Positions 8,007 through 15,938 of a stretch of 64,000 nt of DNA are shown here, piece after piece. The stretch's first letter is position 1; every line of letters begins with the position of its first letter. Made by a program: the position numbers and the translations under genes. The notes beneath the pieces were generated by a model. That model did not search any database. It was not told where the DNA came from and saw nothing but the letters and a program-made list of their open reading frames with translations. Source of the DNA: Streptomyces sp. MBT53 (GTDB lineage Bacteria; Actinomycetota; Actinomycetes; Streptomycetales; Streptomycetaceae); the NCBI RefSeq assembly GCF_016654115.1, contig NZ_JAEQAZ010000049.1, forward strand, positions 1 to 64,000, in the 5' to 3' direction.

Positions 8007-9587
8007 ATGGCTACTGTCACTCAATCCCAAGAGGTGCGACGCGATCCGCGCCGCTGGTGGGCCCTCGGGGCCCTGGTCGCGAGCATGCTCACGCTCGGCT
8101 TCGACACGACGATCCTCAACGTCGCCCTGCCCACGATGGCCGGCGACCTCGGCGCCACCACCGGCCAGCAGCAGTGGATGGCGGACTCCTACGTCATCGT
8201 CTTCGCGGCCCTGATGCTCCCGGCCGGACTCCTCGGCGACCGCTTCGGACGCCGCCGCATGCTGGTCGTCGGCCTCGGCATCTTCCTCGCCGGCTCCGTG
8301 GCCGGCGTCATGGCCGACGACGTGAACTGGGTCATCGCCGCCCGCACGGTGATGGGCGTGGGCGCGGCCCTGATCACCCCGCTCGCCCTCTCCGTGCTGC
8401 CCTCGCTCTTCGGCCCCGACGAGCGCACCAAGGCCGTCGGCATCATCTCCGCGGCCTCCTCGCTCGGCCTGCCGCTCGGCCCGATCATCGGCGGCTGGCT
8501 GCTCAACCACTTCTGGTGGGGCTCGGTCTTCCTGGTCAACATCCCGATGGCCGCGATCGGCATCGCCGCCTGCGTCTTCCTGCTCCCCGAGACCAGCGAC
8601 CCCGCCTCCCCCAAGGTCGACGCCCTCTCCACCGCGTTCACCGCGGCCGGCCTCGGCGCCCTCATCTACGCCATCATCGAGGCGCCCAGCCGCGGTTGGG
8701 GCGACCCGCTGATCGTGGGCATGCTCATCGGCTCCGCGATCTTGATCGCCGCCCTGGTGCTGCGCGAGCGCCGCATGGAACGCCCGATGCTGGATATGGA
8801 ACTGCTCGCCCACCGCGGCTTCCTCTTCAACACCATGGCCGCGACCCTCGTGATGTTCGTCCTGTCCGGCCTGCTGTTCGTGCTCCCGCAGTACCTCCAG
8901 GCGGTCCTCGGCAACGACGCGCTGGGCACCGGCGTCCGCCTGCTGCCCATGATGGGCGGCCTGATCGTCGCGGCCCGCGCCGCGCAACCGCTCGTCGCCA
9001 AGTTCGGCTCCCGTGCCGTCGTCACCGCGGGCCTGGTGGTCCTCGCCTTCGCCGCCGTCCTCGGCAGCCGTACGACGGTCGACTCCGGCTACGGCTTCAC
9101 CGCGCTGTGGCTGTCCGTCACCGGCTTCGGTTTCGGCTTCTCGATCGTCCCCGCGATGGACGGCGCCCTCGGCGCGCTTCCCCGCGACCGGGCCGGCAGC
9201 GGCGCCGGGCTCCTGATGACCATGCGCCAGGTCGGCGCCGCGATCGGCATCGCCCTGCTGGGCAGCCTGCTCGCCAGCACCTTCCGGGACCGCCTGGACG
9301 TGACCGGCCTGCCCGCGAAGGCGGCCGACACGGCGGGCGAGTCCGTCGTAGCGGCACACATCGTCGGCCAGAAGACCGGCTCGGCCGACCTCATCGCCTC
9401 CGCGAACAGCGCGTACGTCCACGGCATGGGCCTGGTCCTGCTGGTGTGCGGCGCCGCGGCCCTCGTCACCGCGCTGCTGGCGGCGGCGTTCCTGCCGAAC
9501 ACTCCGGCCGCGCCCGCGGTGCAGGAGCAGGAGGAGGAAGACCCCGCCACAGCCGTGGCCGTCGCCCTGGCGGATGCCGGACAATGA
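8007..9587 (+). CDS. MFS drug exporter, DHA2 (EmrB/QacA) type
   Basis: 526-residue proton-driven exporter with about 14 transmembrane helices. Family signatures are LNVALPTM in helix 1, the loop 2-3 motif LLGDRFGRRRM, and the motif C-like SSLGLPLGPIIGGWLL in helix 5. The acidic, Ala-rich C-terminal tail is cytoplasmic. It overlaps the following TetR gene by 4 bases (ATGA), so the regulator is co-transcribed and probably controls both. The substrate cannot be told from sequence; such pairs usually handle toxic small molecules or antibiotics. Confidence 0.93.
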   Translation: MATVTQSQEVRRDPRRWWALGALVASMLTLGFDTTILNVALPTMAGDLGATTGQQQWMADSYVIVFAALMLPAGLLGDRFGRRRMLVVGLGIFLAGSVAGVMADDVNWVIAARTVMGVGAALITPLALSVLPSLFGPDERTKAVGIISAASSLGLPLGPIIGGWLLNHFWWGSVFLVNIPMAAIGIAACVFLLPETSDPASPKVDALSTAFTAAGLGALIYAIIEAPSRGWGDPLIVGMLIGSAILIAALVLRERRMERPMLDMELLAHRGFLFNTMAATLVMFVLSGLLFVLPQYLQAVLGNDALGTGVRLLPMMGGLIVAARAAQPLVAKFGSRAVVTAGLVVLAFAAVLGSRTTVDSGYGFTALWLSVTGFGFGFSIVPAMDGALGALPRDRAGSGAGLLMTMRQVGAAIGIALLGSLLASTFRDRLDVTGLPAKAADTAGESVVAAHIVGQKTGSADLIASANSAYVHGMGLVLLVCGAAALVTALLAAAFLPNTPAAPAVQEQEEEDPATAVAVALADAGQ

Positions 9588-10216
9588 ACACCATGACGGC
9601 CGCACCCTCCCCCTTCAGCCCCGCCGACCGCCCTCAACTGGGCCTCCGCGAGCGCAAGAAGATCAAGACCCGCGAGGCGATCCGCACCGCGACGTACGCA
9701 CTGGTCAAGGAGCAGGGCTACGACGCGACCACGATCGAGCAGATCGCCGAGCGCGCCGAGGTGTCGCCGTCGACCGTCTTCCGCTACTTCCCGACCAAGG
9801 AAGACATCGTCATCACGGACGAGTTCGACCCGATCATCATGGACGAACTCCGGGCCCGCCCGGCCGACGAACCGTGGATGGTCACCCTCCGGTACGTGAT
9901 CCAGCGGGCCATCAAGTACGGCCTGAAGGAGGACGAGGAGACCTCCCGCCTCCGCACCCACCTCATGGTCCAGGTCCCGGCGGTGCGCTCCCGCATGATG
10001 GAGAGCATGTCGGTCACCGGCAGCATGCTCTGCGAGGCCATCGCCACCCGCACCGGCCGCGACCCCGAGAGCCTGGAGGTCCGCGTCTACGCCATGTCCC
10101 TCGTCGGCGGCCTGATGGAAACGTCCCTGTACTGGGCGGAGAACGGCCACCAGGACGACTTCGCGGGACTGGTGGACCGCACGATGGACGTACTGGAGCA
10201 CGGGCTTTCCGAGTGA
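9584..10216 (+). CDS. TetR-family regulator coupled to the MFS exporter
   Basis: 210-residue repressor. An N-terminal helix-turn-helix spans about 25-70 (TREAIRTATYALV, ATTIEQIAERAEVSPSTVFRYFPTKEDIV), followed by an all-helical ligand and dimerisation domain. The start is ATG at 9584 overlapping the exporter stop; a second ATG at 9593 is possible. The C-terminal domain resembles the MftR-type actinobacterial group. It probably represses the exporter promoter at about 7970-8000, although I see no clear palindrome there. Confidence 0.9.
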   Translation: MNTMTAAPSPFSPADRPQLGLRERKKIKTREAIRTATYALVKEQGYDATTIEQIAERAEVSPSTVFRYFPTKEDIVITDEFDPIIMDELRARPADEPWMVTLRYVIQRAIKYGLKEDEETSRLRTHLMVQVPAVRSRMMESMSVTGSMLCEAIATRTGRDPESLEVRVYAMSLVGGLMETSLYWAENGHQDDFAGLVDRTMDVLEHGLSE

Positions 10217-10222
10217 ACCCCG

Positions 10223-10432
10223 GTGAGTGTCCAGCACCTTCGTGACCTGAGCGAGCCGCCGATCGAGAAGGAGGTCGTCGACATCGACGAGTACGGGCGC
10301 CTGCGTGAACTTGAAGAGCAGGCAGAGGATGCCTGGCTGAACGGCCTGGCGGACAAGGCGGAAGCCGAGGGGCGCGACGGCTCCGTCTCGCTTGAGGAGA
10401 TGGCCGCCGCGCTCCGTTCCCACAGCACCTGA
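10223..10432 (+). CDS. Antitoxin-like small protein
   Basis: 69-residue acidic protein that reads like the C-terminal, toxin-binding half of a type II antitoxin: charged helix VVDIDEYGRLRELEEQAEDAW, then SVSLEEMAAALRS, a common antitoxin ending. No DNA-binding N-terminal domain is evident, so it may itself be shortened. It starts with GTG 6 bases after the TetR stop, with only a weak ribosome site. The following frame carries the core of a RelE-type toxin. I infer a decayed toxin-antitoxin pair; the family (RelB or Phd) is not certain. Confidence 0.55.
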   Translation: MSVQHLRDLSEPPIEKEVVDIDEYGRLRELEEQAEDAWLNGLADKAEAEGRDGSVSLEEMAAALRSHST

Positions 10433-10647
10433 TTCCGACGGGGTACGTCGCCCGGTGCGCACCGCACGTCGGGCGGAACCCGCTCAAGATTCCCCGGCCC
10501 GACGCCCTGCGCATCCTCCAGGGGCACAACGCCCGCTGGCGCCTGCGCGTCGGGGACTTCCGCGTCGTGTACACCGTCGAGGACGGCCAACTGGTCGTGT
10601 GGGTACTGGCTGCCGGCAATCGCCGCGACGTCTACCGCAATCTGTGA
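10429..10647 (+). pseudogene. RelE/ParE-like toxin, 5'-truncated
   Basis: The frame encodes a typical RelE-type C-terminal half: WRLRVGDFRVVYTVEDG, then LVVWVLAAGNRRDVY. About 30-40 N-terminal residues of the family are missing, and no ATG, GTG or TTG start is in frame between the upstream stop codon and the conserved part. Only a CTG overlapping the antitoxin stop is available. It is most likely a remnant, or a toxin made at low level from CTG. Confidence 0.6.
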
Positions 10648-10649
10648 GT

Positions 10650-10690
10650 TCGGTGAGGGCACGCTCCCAACAGGGGTGCTCCCTCACCGA
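10650..10690. terminator. Bidirectional stem-loop between toxin remnant and oxidase operon
   Basis: Arms TCGGTGAGGG and CCCTCACCGA enclose a second, smaller imperfect stem. It sits between two convergent transcription units. Confidence 0.7.
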
Positions 10691-10699
10691 GTTCACGCG

Positions 10700-13105
10700 T
10701 CAGCGCCTTTTCACATCCCCCTTCCCGCAAGCCACCCCGTCCCTGTTCGGGTCGAGGTGGAGCGGGTCGTCCTTGCCGTTGACCTTCAGGCGGCCGTAGT
10801 CGTTCTGCCGGAGCCATGAACAGCGGGCCGCGGTCGTCGACTTGATCTCGGTCGGGAAGACCGTGGGGACGCAGACGTTGATCGTGCCGTAGTGGCGGTC
10901 GCAGCCGGAGATGGTCGCGGAGACCTTCTGCGAGGTCCGCTTCCTGCCGGGCTCGGTGACCTTGCCGGTCAGGGAGTCGGCGAAGGAGTGGACGTGGGCC
11001 GAGGCCGTGTCCGTCGTCATGGCCGAAGGGCCTTGCAGGTGGACCCACTTGGCGACCGAGGGGACTCCGTTGGCGTCGACCGCGAAGAGCATGTACCAGC
11101 CGGGCGGCGCCAGGTTGGGGTTGCTCGTCACGTTCAGGTCGACCGTGTTGCCGTTCACCGAGAGCGGCAGGTCCACGAAACGCTGGTTCGGGTCCGAGGA
11201 GTGCGTGACCGCCGCCGGGCGGATCAACTCCGCCTTGGCGATGGGCCGGTCGACGGTGATCGTCTGGGTGTCGCCGTACTCCCACTCGTTGTCGATCACC
11301 GAAGTGATCGTCGGGCGTGTGCCCTTGAGGAGATACGGCGGGGTGTAGATCGACACGTTGTGGTTCCAGGTGCCGTTGCCCGGGTTGTCACCGGTCGACA
11401 TCACCCGGCCGTCCGGCAGCAGGAACGAGGACGAGTGGTAGCCGCGCGCCTCCGGGTCCGCGGCCACCGGGTCGAACGTCGTCGTCGCCGGGTCGAAGAT
11501 CGACGCCTCGTACACCGGGTTCGCCCGGTTGTGCAGCGCGCCGCCCGTCTCCAGCACCGTGCCGTCCGGGAGGATGACCGCCGACACGTACATCTTGCCC
11601 TGCGCGCCGGTCTCGGCCACCGGACCGTTCCCCAAGTCGACCGTCCCCTGCGGGATTTGGGGGCCGACCGTGTACGTCGGGTTGGCCGCCTTGAGGTCGA
11701 TGATGTCCGTCAGCCGGTTGGCGTCCGGGTTGGAGTCGATGTTGCCGCCGCCGATGGTGAGCACCTTCTGGTCCTGCGCCGGAGGCAGCAACACGCTTGC
11801 GGACTGGTCGCGTTGGTCCTTGTTCTGGAGCCCGGAGACCGACGTGATCGTGTTCGCGGAGTAGTCGTAGATCGCCGAGCCCGTGCCCGGGATGTTGTTC
11901 CCGAAGACATGGCTGCCCGTGTAGAAGAGCCGGCCGTCCTGCATCAGGACCATCGACGGGTACAGCCCCCAGTACGACCAGGTCTGGTTGACCTGCGACA
12001 ACGGCAGCCACTTCTGCTGCGCGTCCGACCAGTACTCGGCCGTCACCGACCCCGTCGAGTCCTCCCGCAGCCCGCCGAAGGAGACGACGTCACCGTTGCC
12101 CAGCTCGGTCGCCGACGGGTACCAGTGGCCGTCGTTGAGGTCGTTCGTCTTGCTGTACGTCTCGGTCACCGGGTCGAAGATGTACGAGTCCTTGTACCCC
12201 TCGTACCCGTGCGAACCGTCCGCCGCCGGGAACGCCTTGTTGCCGCTCAGCACCAGCACCCGGCCGTCCTGCAACTGGATGTGCCCCGAGCAGAACATGT
12301 CCTTCGGCGTCGGGATCACCTTGTACGTCCCGGCGACCGGGTCGTACACCGCACTCGTGAACGTCCCCGCGTCGAACTGCTCCTGGCTGTTCCCGGAGCC
12401 CGCGATCAGCAGCACCTTGCCGTTGTTGAGGACGACGGAGTGCATCGAGCGGACGGGGTTCTGCGTCGGGAGCACGTCCCAACGCCCGTTCGCACACTGC
12501 TCGGCCGTGGCCGTGCAGGTCGCGGGCGGGAGCGTGTCCGGGACCTGGTCCATCGTGTAGTCGTCGGTGGTCGCGGACCCGGTGCCGTAGACCGAGACGC
12601 CCCAGGTGATCCGGTCGGTACCGGCCGGGACCTCGGGCGTACGGACGCTCGCCTGGGTCCAACTGCCCTGCATGTCCAGGGTCTTGAGGTCGGTCCAGTA
12701 CTGCCAGCCGGCGGTGGTGTCGTGCCGGAACAGCGTGATGTTCGCGTCCGGCGTGGTCGTCTTGTACCAGAGCCCGAGGTCGTACTGCTTGCCCGCCGTC
12801 ACCACCGGCGCGCAGCTCGTGGACTCGGTGATCAGCGCCTTGCGGTCACCGTCGACGCGCCGCGTGACGGTGACCTTCATGGCCTTGGAACCCGAGTGCG
12901 CGTCCGAAGTCGTCGTGAAGTCGAAGTCGTTGTCGCCCCAGCCGGACTTCTCCCAGCAGTACGGCATCCCGTCGCCGCCGTCCGTCTCGAAGCCCGGGTT
13001 GAGGACGAGGTTCGCGGCCTCGGCGGACTGCGGCGAGGTCAGCAGCAGTCCGGCGGTCAGCGTCCCCACCCCGACGAACGCGGTTCTTCTGCGGTACTTG
13101 TTCAC
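10700..13105 (-). CDS. Secreted copper radical oxidase (galactose/glyoxal oxidase type) with CBM-like and Excalibur domains
   Basis: Exported 801-residue oxidase expected to oxidise an alcohol or aldehyde group of a sugar with O2, giving H2O2. A signal peptide with twin Arg (RRRTAF) covers about 1-31. A jelly-roll carbohydrate-binding-like domain follows at about 32-195, then a seven-blade kelch domain with the full copper centre: C272 (FCSGH) and Y329 (WYPS) for the thioether-linked radical pair, Y556 and H557 (GYHS), and H635 (VTHSS). A C-terminal E-set domain runs to about 690, and an Excalibur calcium-binding motif (DPNRDGVAC, 785-793) ends the protein. The start is GTG at 13105 with GAGGAG, overlapping the upstream stop (GTGA). 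GlxA-type enzymes lack these two extra domains as far as I know. Confidence 0.88.
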   Translation of the reverse strand: MNKYRRRTAFVGVGTLTAGLLLTSPQSAEAANLVLNPGFETDGGDGMPYCWEKSGWGDNDFDFTTTSDAHSGSKAMKVTVTRRVDGDRKALITESTSCAPVVTAGKQYDLGLWYKTTTPDANITLFRHDTTAGWQYWTDLKTLDMQGSWTQASVRTPEVPAGTDRITWGVSVYGTGSATTDDYTMDQVPDTLPPATCTATAEQCANGRWDVLPTQNPVRSMHSVVLNNGKVLLIAGSGNSQEQFDAGTFTSAVYDPVAGTYKVIPTPKDMFCSGHIQLQDGRVLVLSGNKAFPAADGSHGYEGYKDSYIFDPVTETYSKTNDLNDGHWYPSATELGNGDVVSFGGLREDSTGSVTAEYWSDAQQKWLPLSQVNQTWSYWGLYPSMVLMQDGRLFYTGSHVFGNNIPGTGSAIYDYSANTITSVSGLQNKDQRDQSASVLLPPAQDQKVLTIGGGNIDSNPDANRLTDIIDLKAANPTYTVGPQIPQGTVDLGNGPVAETGAQGKMYVSAVILPDGTVLETGGALHNRANPVYEASIFDPATTTFDPVAADPEARGYHSSSFLLPDGRVMSTGDNPGNGTWNHNVSIYTPPYLLKGTRPTITSVIDNEWEYGDTQTITVDRPIAKAELIRPAAVTHSSDPNQRFVDLPLSVNGNTVDLNVTSNPNLAPPGWYMLFAVDANGVPSVAKWVHLQGPSAMTTDTASAHVHSFADSLTGKVTEPGRKRTSQKVSATISGCDRHYGTINVCVPTVFPTEIKSTTAARCSWLRQNDYGRLKVNGKDDPLHLDPNRDGVACGKGDVKRR

Positions 13106-14292
13106 GCGGCTCTCCTCGGTTCCGTACAACTCCCTTTGCGGCGCGGGAGATAGACCAGTGCTTCGGTGCCGACGAAGCGCAGGACGAACGTCGTGACCAG
13201 TGCGAGCGCGGTCGCCGACACGGCGCCCATGCCGAACCGGTGCACGAACAGAGCGATCAGCGGGATCCGCAGCACCAGGTCGGCGTTGGCGAGCAGCGCG
13301 AACCGGCCCGCCCGGTCCCACCAGTTGCGGTGCATCCGGCGGTCGCGGAACAGGAGGTGCTCGATGAGATAGAAGTTCCAGGCCACGCCGAGCTGGTTGG
13401 CGAGGATCTCGGCGGGGACGTAGTGCATGCCCGCCCGGGTGAGCGCCCACAGACCGACCAGGTTCGGCAGGAATCCGGTGGCACCGATCAGGCCGAAGAT
13501 CACCATGCGCGCGACCGGCGAGACGGTGCGCAGCCCGAGCAGATGGCGCAGGAAGCGAAACCCTTCCCGCGCCGTCGACTTGGACTCGCCGGCGAAGCGG
13601 TCCTGGAAGACGAACGGCACCTCGGTGACCGTGTGCGGACGGCTGCGGACGGCGAGTTCGAGCAGGATCTTGTAGCCGAGCGGCTTGAGCGCCTCCGCCG
13701 TCACCGCGCTGCGCCGGATCGCGAAGAAGCCGCTCATCGGGTCGCTGATGCCCCGCAGCCGGCGCGGGAAGAGACCTTTGGTCAGCCAGGTCGCCCCACG
13801 GGAAACGGCGATGCGGTAGCCGCCGGCCAAGCCCTCGCGGCTGCCGCCCTTGATGTACCGGGAGGCGACGACGAGTCCGGCGTGCGCCCGCTCCCCCGTG
13901 CCCACCAACTCCGGTACCAGGGACGGTGGATGCTGCAGATCGCCGTCCATGACGACGATCCAGTCCGACGTCGCCGCCCTGATCCCCTCGACGACCGCGC
14001 CGCCGAGCCCGCCGACCGGTTCCGCCCGGTGCAGCACGGTCACCGGGAACGGGCAGTCCCGCGCGGCCTCGGAGATCACCTCGGGCGTGTCGTCGGTGGA
14101 GTCGTCGACGAAGACGACCTCGCAGGGCAGCCGGGTCGGCACGGACTCGGTGATCCGGTGCAGCAACTCCCGTACGTTTTCGGACTCGTTGAAGGTCGGT
14201 ACGACGATGGTGACGGCACCGGGCTCGGCCAACTCCGCGCCCTGTAGGGCCGGTTCACCCAACTCCCCGGGAACTGTGGACTCTTGGCTCAT
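13102..14292 (-). CDS. GT2 polyprenyl-phosphate glycosyltransferase with C-terminal GtrA domain
   Basis: 396-residue membrane protein. The N-terminal GT-A domain is of the dolichol/polyprenyl-phosphate-mannose synthase type: VVPTFNESENV at 31-40, VDDSTDDT at 62-69, metal-binding DGDLQHPP at 116-123, SDPMSGFFAIRR. A GtrA-like domain of about four helices fills 270-390. It should load a sugar onto a polyprenyl phosphate and help flip it across the membrane. It overlaps both neighbours by 4 bases (ATGA upstream, GTGA downstream), so it is translated in step with the GT39 and oxidase genes. Confidence 0.9.
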   Translation of the reverse strand: MSQESTVPGELGEPALQGAELAEPGAVTIVVPTFNESENVRELLHRITESVPTRLPCEVVFVDDSTDDTPEVISEAARDCPFPVTVLHRAEPVGGLGGAVVEGIRAATSDWIVVMDGDLQHPPSLVPELVGTGERAHAGLVVASRYIKGGSREGLAGGYRIAVSRGATWLTKGLFPRRLRGISDPMSGFFAIRRSAVTAEALKPLGYKILLELAVRSRPHTVTEVPFVFQDRFAGESKSTAREGFRFLRHLLGLRTVSPVARMVIFGLIGATGFLPNLVGLWALTRAGMHYVPAEILANQLGVAWNFYLIEHLLFRDRRMHRNWWDRAGRFALLANADLVLRIPLIALFVHRFGMGAVSATALALVTTFVLRFVGTEALVYLPRRKGSCTEPRRAA

Positions 14293-15938
14293 CGCTGGGC
14301 TCCCACGGTCTCGGACCGGACCTGCCGGATCTCGATGCGGTCGTCGCCGGTGCCGAAGGTGGCGACGGGTGTGGAGTGCTCGATCGCCGCCTTGACATTG
14401 GGCAGGTCGACCGCGTCGCGCCGTACCGTCGGGGAGGCCACCACGTAGTCGATGTCCCGCCAGCCGTGGGGCAGTGTCTTGGTGACGGCGGGGTCGAGGT
14501 CGGCCTTGTAGAACCAGATGACCCCGAGCCCGGGCCGGTACCCGGCGTGCACCAGGTCGAGCCAGAGCGCGTCGTCGACGAGGACCCGGGTGTCCTTCGG
14601 GTCCCGCACCTCGGTGGACAGCCACTTGGAGGCTGCCCGGTAGGGGGCGTTGGCATCCGCGGTCACGGCGGTGCGGTCGCCGTCGTACCACTGCGGTACG
14701 ACATAGGCGCCGGCGGCGAGGGCGAGGACCGCCGCGAGCGCGTACCGGCCCCCCGTGACGTACCGTTTCTCCCCCTCGCGCCGCCGTCTGCGCAGTACCG
14801 CGTGAGCCACGGACGCGGTGCCTCCGGCGAGCACGAGCGCGAGGAAGGGCAACGCGCCGATGACGTACATCGCGGGCAGATAGCCGCCCGGACGGAGGGC
14901 TACGGCGGCGAGGATCGCCACGGTGAGCGCCGGTCCGGCGAGCGAGCGGGCGGTGACCGACCAGCGCCAGGTGACCAGGAGCAGGAGCGCCCCGGCGAGG
15001 CCGCCCAGGGGCAGGACACGGTCGTAGTAGAGCCAGGAGTGGAGGACGCCGTAGGAGCCCGACCCCTTGTCGAGGATGAAGCCCGAACCCGGCCTGGTCA
15101 TCTGGTACTTGAGGCCGTCCCAGAGGGAGACATGGCCGCTGCCGGGTAGCAACTCGCCCTTGAGCAGGGCGAAGAGGGGGTAGGCACAGCCGATCAGGAC
15201 GCAGGCCGTGATGGCTCCGGTGAGCGCGAACTTCCTGGTGTCACGGTGTCCGTGCCGCCACATGGTGACCACCAGCGCGGGCAGGACGACGACCATCGTC
15301 TCCTTGGTGAGGACCGAGGCGGCGGCCGCGAGTCCGGCTCCGAAGTGGTGCCAGAGGTGGCGACTTGGGGACGCCGCCAGGCAGAACGCGAGCAGCATCC
15401 ACATCACGGCGATGTTGTCGAGGAAGATCTCCCGCTGAAGGATCACCGACAGCGGGGACAGCCCGAAGAGCACCATCGCGAGTCCCGCCGCCCAGCGCGG
15501 CAGGGAGAGCCGACGCGCGAGGACGTAGACGAGGACCGCGCTGATCGCGCTGATCACCAGCATCGCGAGGCGCATGGTGCCGACGGTCATCGAGTCGGGG
15601 CTGAAGTGCGCGGGGATCCAGGTGAGCAGCGCGATCTGGATCCAGCCGAGCGGCGGATGGTCGTACCAGTAGGTGTAGTGGGCGAGGCCGGTGCCCTGCT
15701 GGACGGCCCAGGCCTGGGCGAGGTAGGTGCCCTCGTCGTCGCTGAGGGTCGGGTAGTCGGCGATGTTCCAGCCCTGCACGACGAGGATCGCGGTGAGGAG
15801 CAGACCGCAGAGGAGGAGGTCGGGGCGGGAGGAACGCAGCCTCGACGGTGGCGTTGTCCGACCGGCCGAACCGGTTTCAGGCGCAGGCTGCCGCTGCGCG
15901 GGGACCGTGGTGGTCGCCGCGGGAAGGGTGGAGGTCAC
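14289..15938 (-). CDS. GT39/ArnT-like multi-span glycosyltransferase
   Basis: 549-residue membrane protein with about 11-12 helices and a C-terminal extracytoplasmic domain of about 130 residues. The first outer loop has acidic DDEGTYLAQAW and later DHPPLGW, as in the PMT/ArnT (GT39, GT83) superfamily, where the Asp residues act in catalysis. Such enzymes move a sugar from a polyprenyl-phosphate donor to an acceptor outside the membrane, which fits the donor-making enzyme encoded next. The start is GTG at 15938, overlapping the upstream GT2 stop (GTGA). The acceptor is unknown: a glycan or a protein. Confidence 0.87.
   Translation of the reverse strand: MTSTLPAATTTVPAQRQPAPETGSAGRTTPPSRLRSSRPDLLLCGLLLTAILVVQGWNIADYPTLSDDEGTYLAQAWAVQQGTGLAHYTYWYDHPPLGWIQIALLTWIPAHFSPDSMTVGTMRLAMLVISAISAVLVYVLARRLSLPRWAAGLAMVLFGLSPLSVILQREIFLDNIAVMWMLLAFCLAASPSRHLWHHFGAGLAAAASVLTKETMVVVLPALVVTMWRHGHRDTRKFALTGAITACVLIGCAYPLFALLKGELLPGSGHVSLWDGLKYQMTRPGSGFILDKGSGSYGVLHSWLYYDRVLPLGGLAGALLLLVTWRWSVTARSLAGPALTVAILAAVALRPGGYLPAMYVIGALPFLALVLAGGTASVAHAVLRRRRREGEKRYVTGGRYALAAVLALAAGAYVVPQWYDGDRTAVTADANAPYRAASKWLSTEVRDPKDTRVLVDDALWLDLVHAGYRPGLGVIWFYKADLDPAVTKTLPHGWRDIDYVVASPTVRRDAVDLPNVKAAIEHSTPVATFGTGDDRIEIRQVRSETVGAQR

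Noticed and set aside
10892..13153. 753-codon plus-strand frame opposite the oxidase gene
   Set aside because: Arg/Val-rich shadow; the opposite strand encodes a full copper radical oxidase.
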